From Chloroflexota bacterium (lineage in GTDB: Bacteria; Chloroflexota; Limnocylindria; Limnocylindrales; CSP1-4), in contig VGPE01000003.1 of assembly GCA_016875645.1 (NCBI GenBank), positions 1 to 33,604 on the forward strand: a stretch of DNA of 33,604 bases, written 5' to 3'. The position numbers and the translations under genes are program-made. The notes beneath the pieces are model-generated. The model did no database searches. It was not told the DNA's origin and saw nothing but the letters and a program-made list of their open reading frames with translations. Positions within the stretch are counted from its first letter, which is position 1; each line of letters begins with the position of its first letter. This document shows positions 33,450 to 33,604 of the stretch, piece after piece.

Positions 33450-33604
33450 GTGGCGATACCGAACACGGTCCCGTTCATCGGGATCGGCTGGGACGACGTG
33501 CTGTTTCTGATCTTCGCGGCGGCGATGATCGGGACGGCCCTGCTCGTCGTCACGATGAAGGACATCATCCGCTGCGGCCTGGCCATGATCGCCTCCTTCG
33601 CCGC
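33450..33604 (+). CDS. nuoJ: NADH-quinone oxidoreductase subunit J (partial, runs off window)
   Basis: The first 51 residues are visible. A hydrophobic helix DDVLFLIFAAAMIGTALLVV is followed by TMKDIIRCGLAMIASF, the layout of the NuoJ N-terminus (the family has VxxxNPVhxALxLxxSF). The GTG at 33450 has AGGGAG just upstream (33441-33446). It follows the 865-residue protein by 78 bases of GC-rich sequence with no other feature. The remaining membrane subunits (K, L, M, N) are expected beyond the end. Confidence 0.8.
   Translation, partial: MAIPNTVPFIGIGWDDVLFLIFAAAMIGTALLVVTMKDIIRCGLAMIASFA

Overview
The window is high-GC, densely packed bacterial DNA with many GTG/TTG starts and much start/stop overlap. 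The gene families point to a bacterium of the Chloroflexota kind: HspR-controlled chaperones, a KimA-Usp-TrkA-TrkA potassium set, class II FBPase and an unusual nuo operon. Placement is an inference from gene content only; an actinobacterial-like lineage is the main alternative. No rRNA, tRNA, CRISPR array, transposase or phage gene is visible.

Layout. (1) 1-2.4 kb: a CsoR-type metal repressor with an operator-like palindrome before its start, a 470-bp gap holding a pair of inverted DnaA-box-like sites, then rsmG and a metallophosphoesterase. (2) 2.4-6.3 kb: a potassium-uptake cluster (KimA-like permease, universal stress protein, two TrkA/RCK proteins). (3) 6.4-14.2 kb: a heat-shock block hsp20-hspR-lon-cbpA/dnaJ-clpB, with similar operator-like sequences at the hsp20 and clpB promoters. 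(4) 14.2-17.7 kb: a NUDIX hydrolase, then on the minus strand a small membrane protein, a cupin and an ABC-2 exporter pair. (5) 18.0-22.9 kb: purH and glpX, a hairpin-rich gap, folK (minus), and a divergent unrecognised gene. (6) 22.85-33.6 kb: midA (complex I assembly methyltransferase family) and a nuo operon A-B-C-D-H-(I/E)-F-(G/GltD/I)-J, running off the window end.

The most unusual region is the electron-input arm of complex I (28.5-33.4 kb). There are no conventional separate nuoE, nuoG or nuoI genes. One gene fuses a one-cluster NuoI N-half to a NuoE-like domain that has lost two of its four cysteines. NuoF keeps its fold motifs but has lost acidic NADH-site residues and one cysteine of its CxxCxxC motif. 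A large third protein places a GltD/NfnB-like FAD-NAD(P)H module between the NuoG [2Fe-2S] domain and the NuoG-type 2x[4Fe-4S] domain, and ends with what looks like the missing second half of NuoI. I infer that NAD(P)H or another donor may enter through the GltD-like flavoprotein instead of the usual NuoF site.

A second signal is structural. Four gaps between same-strand genes contain a short ORF that begins on or just after the upstream stop and ends on the downstream start (ATGA or GTGA). Two of these are exactly 16 codons and both lie in the nuo operon. They look like translational relay minicistrons.
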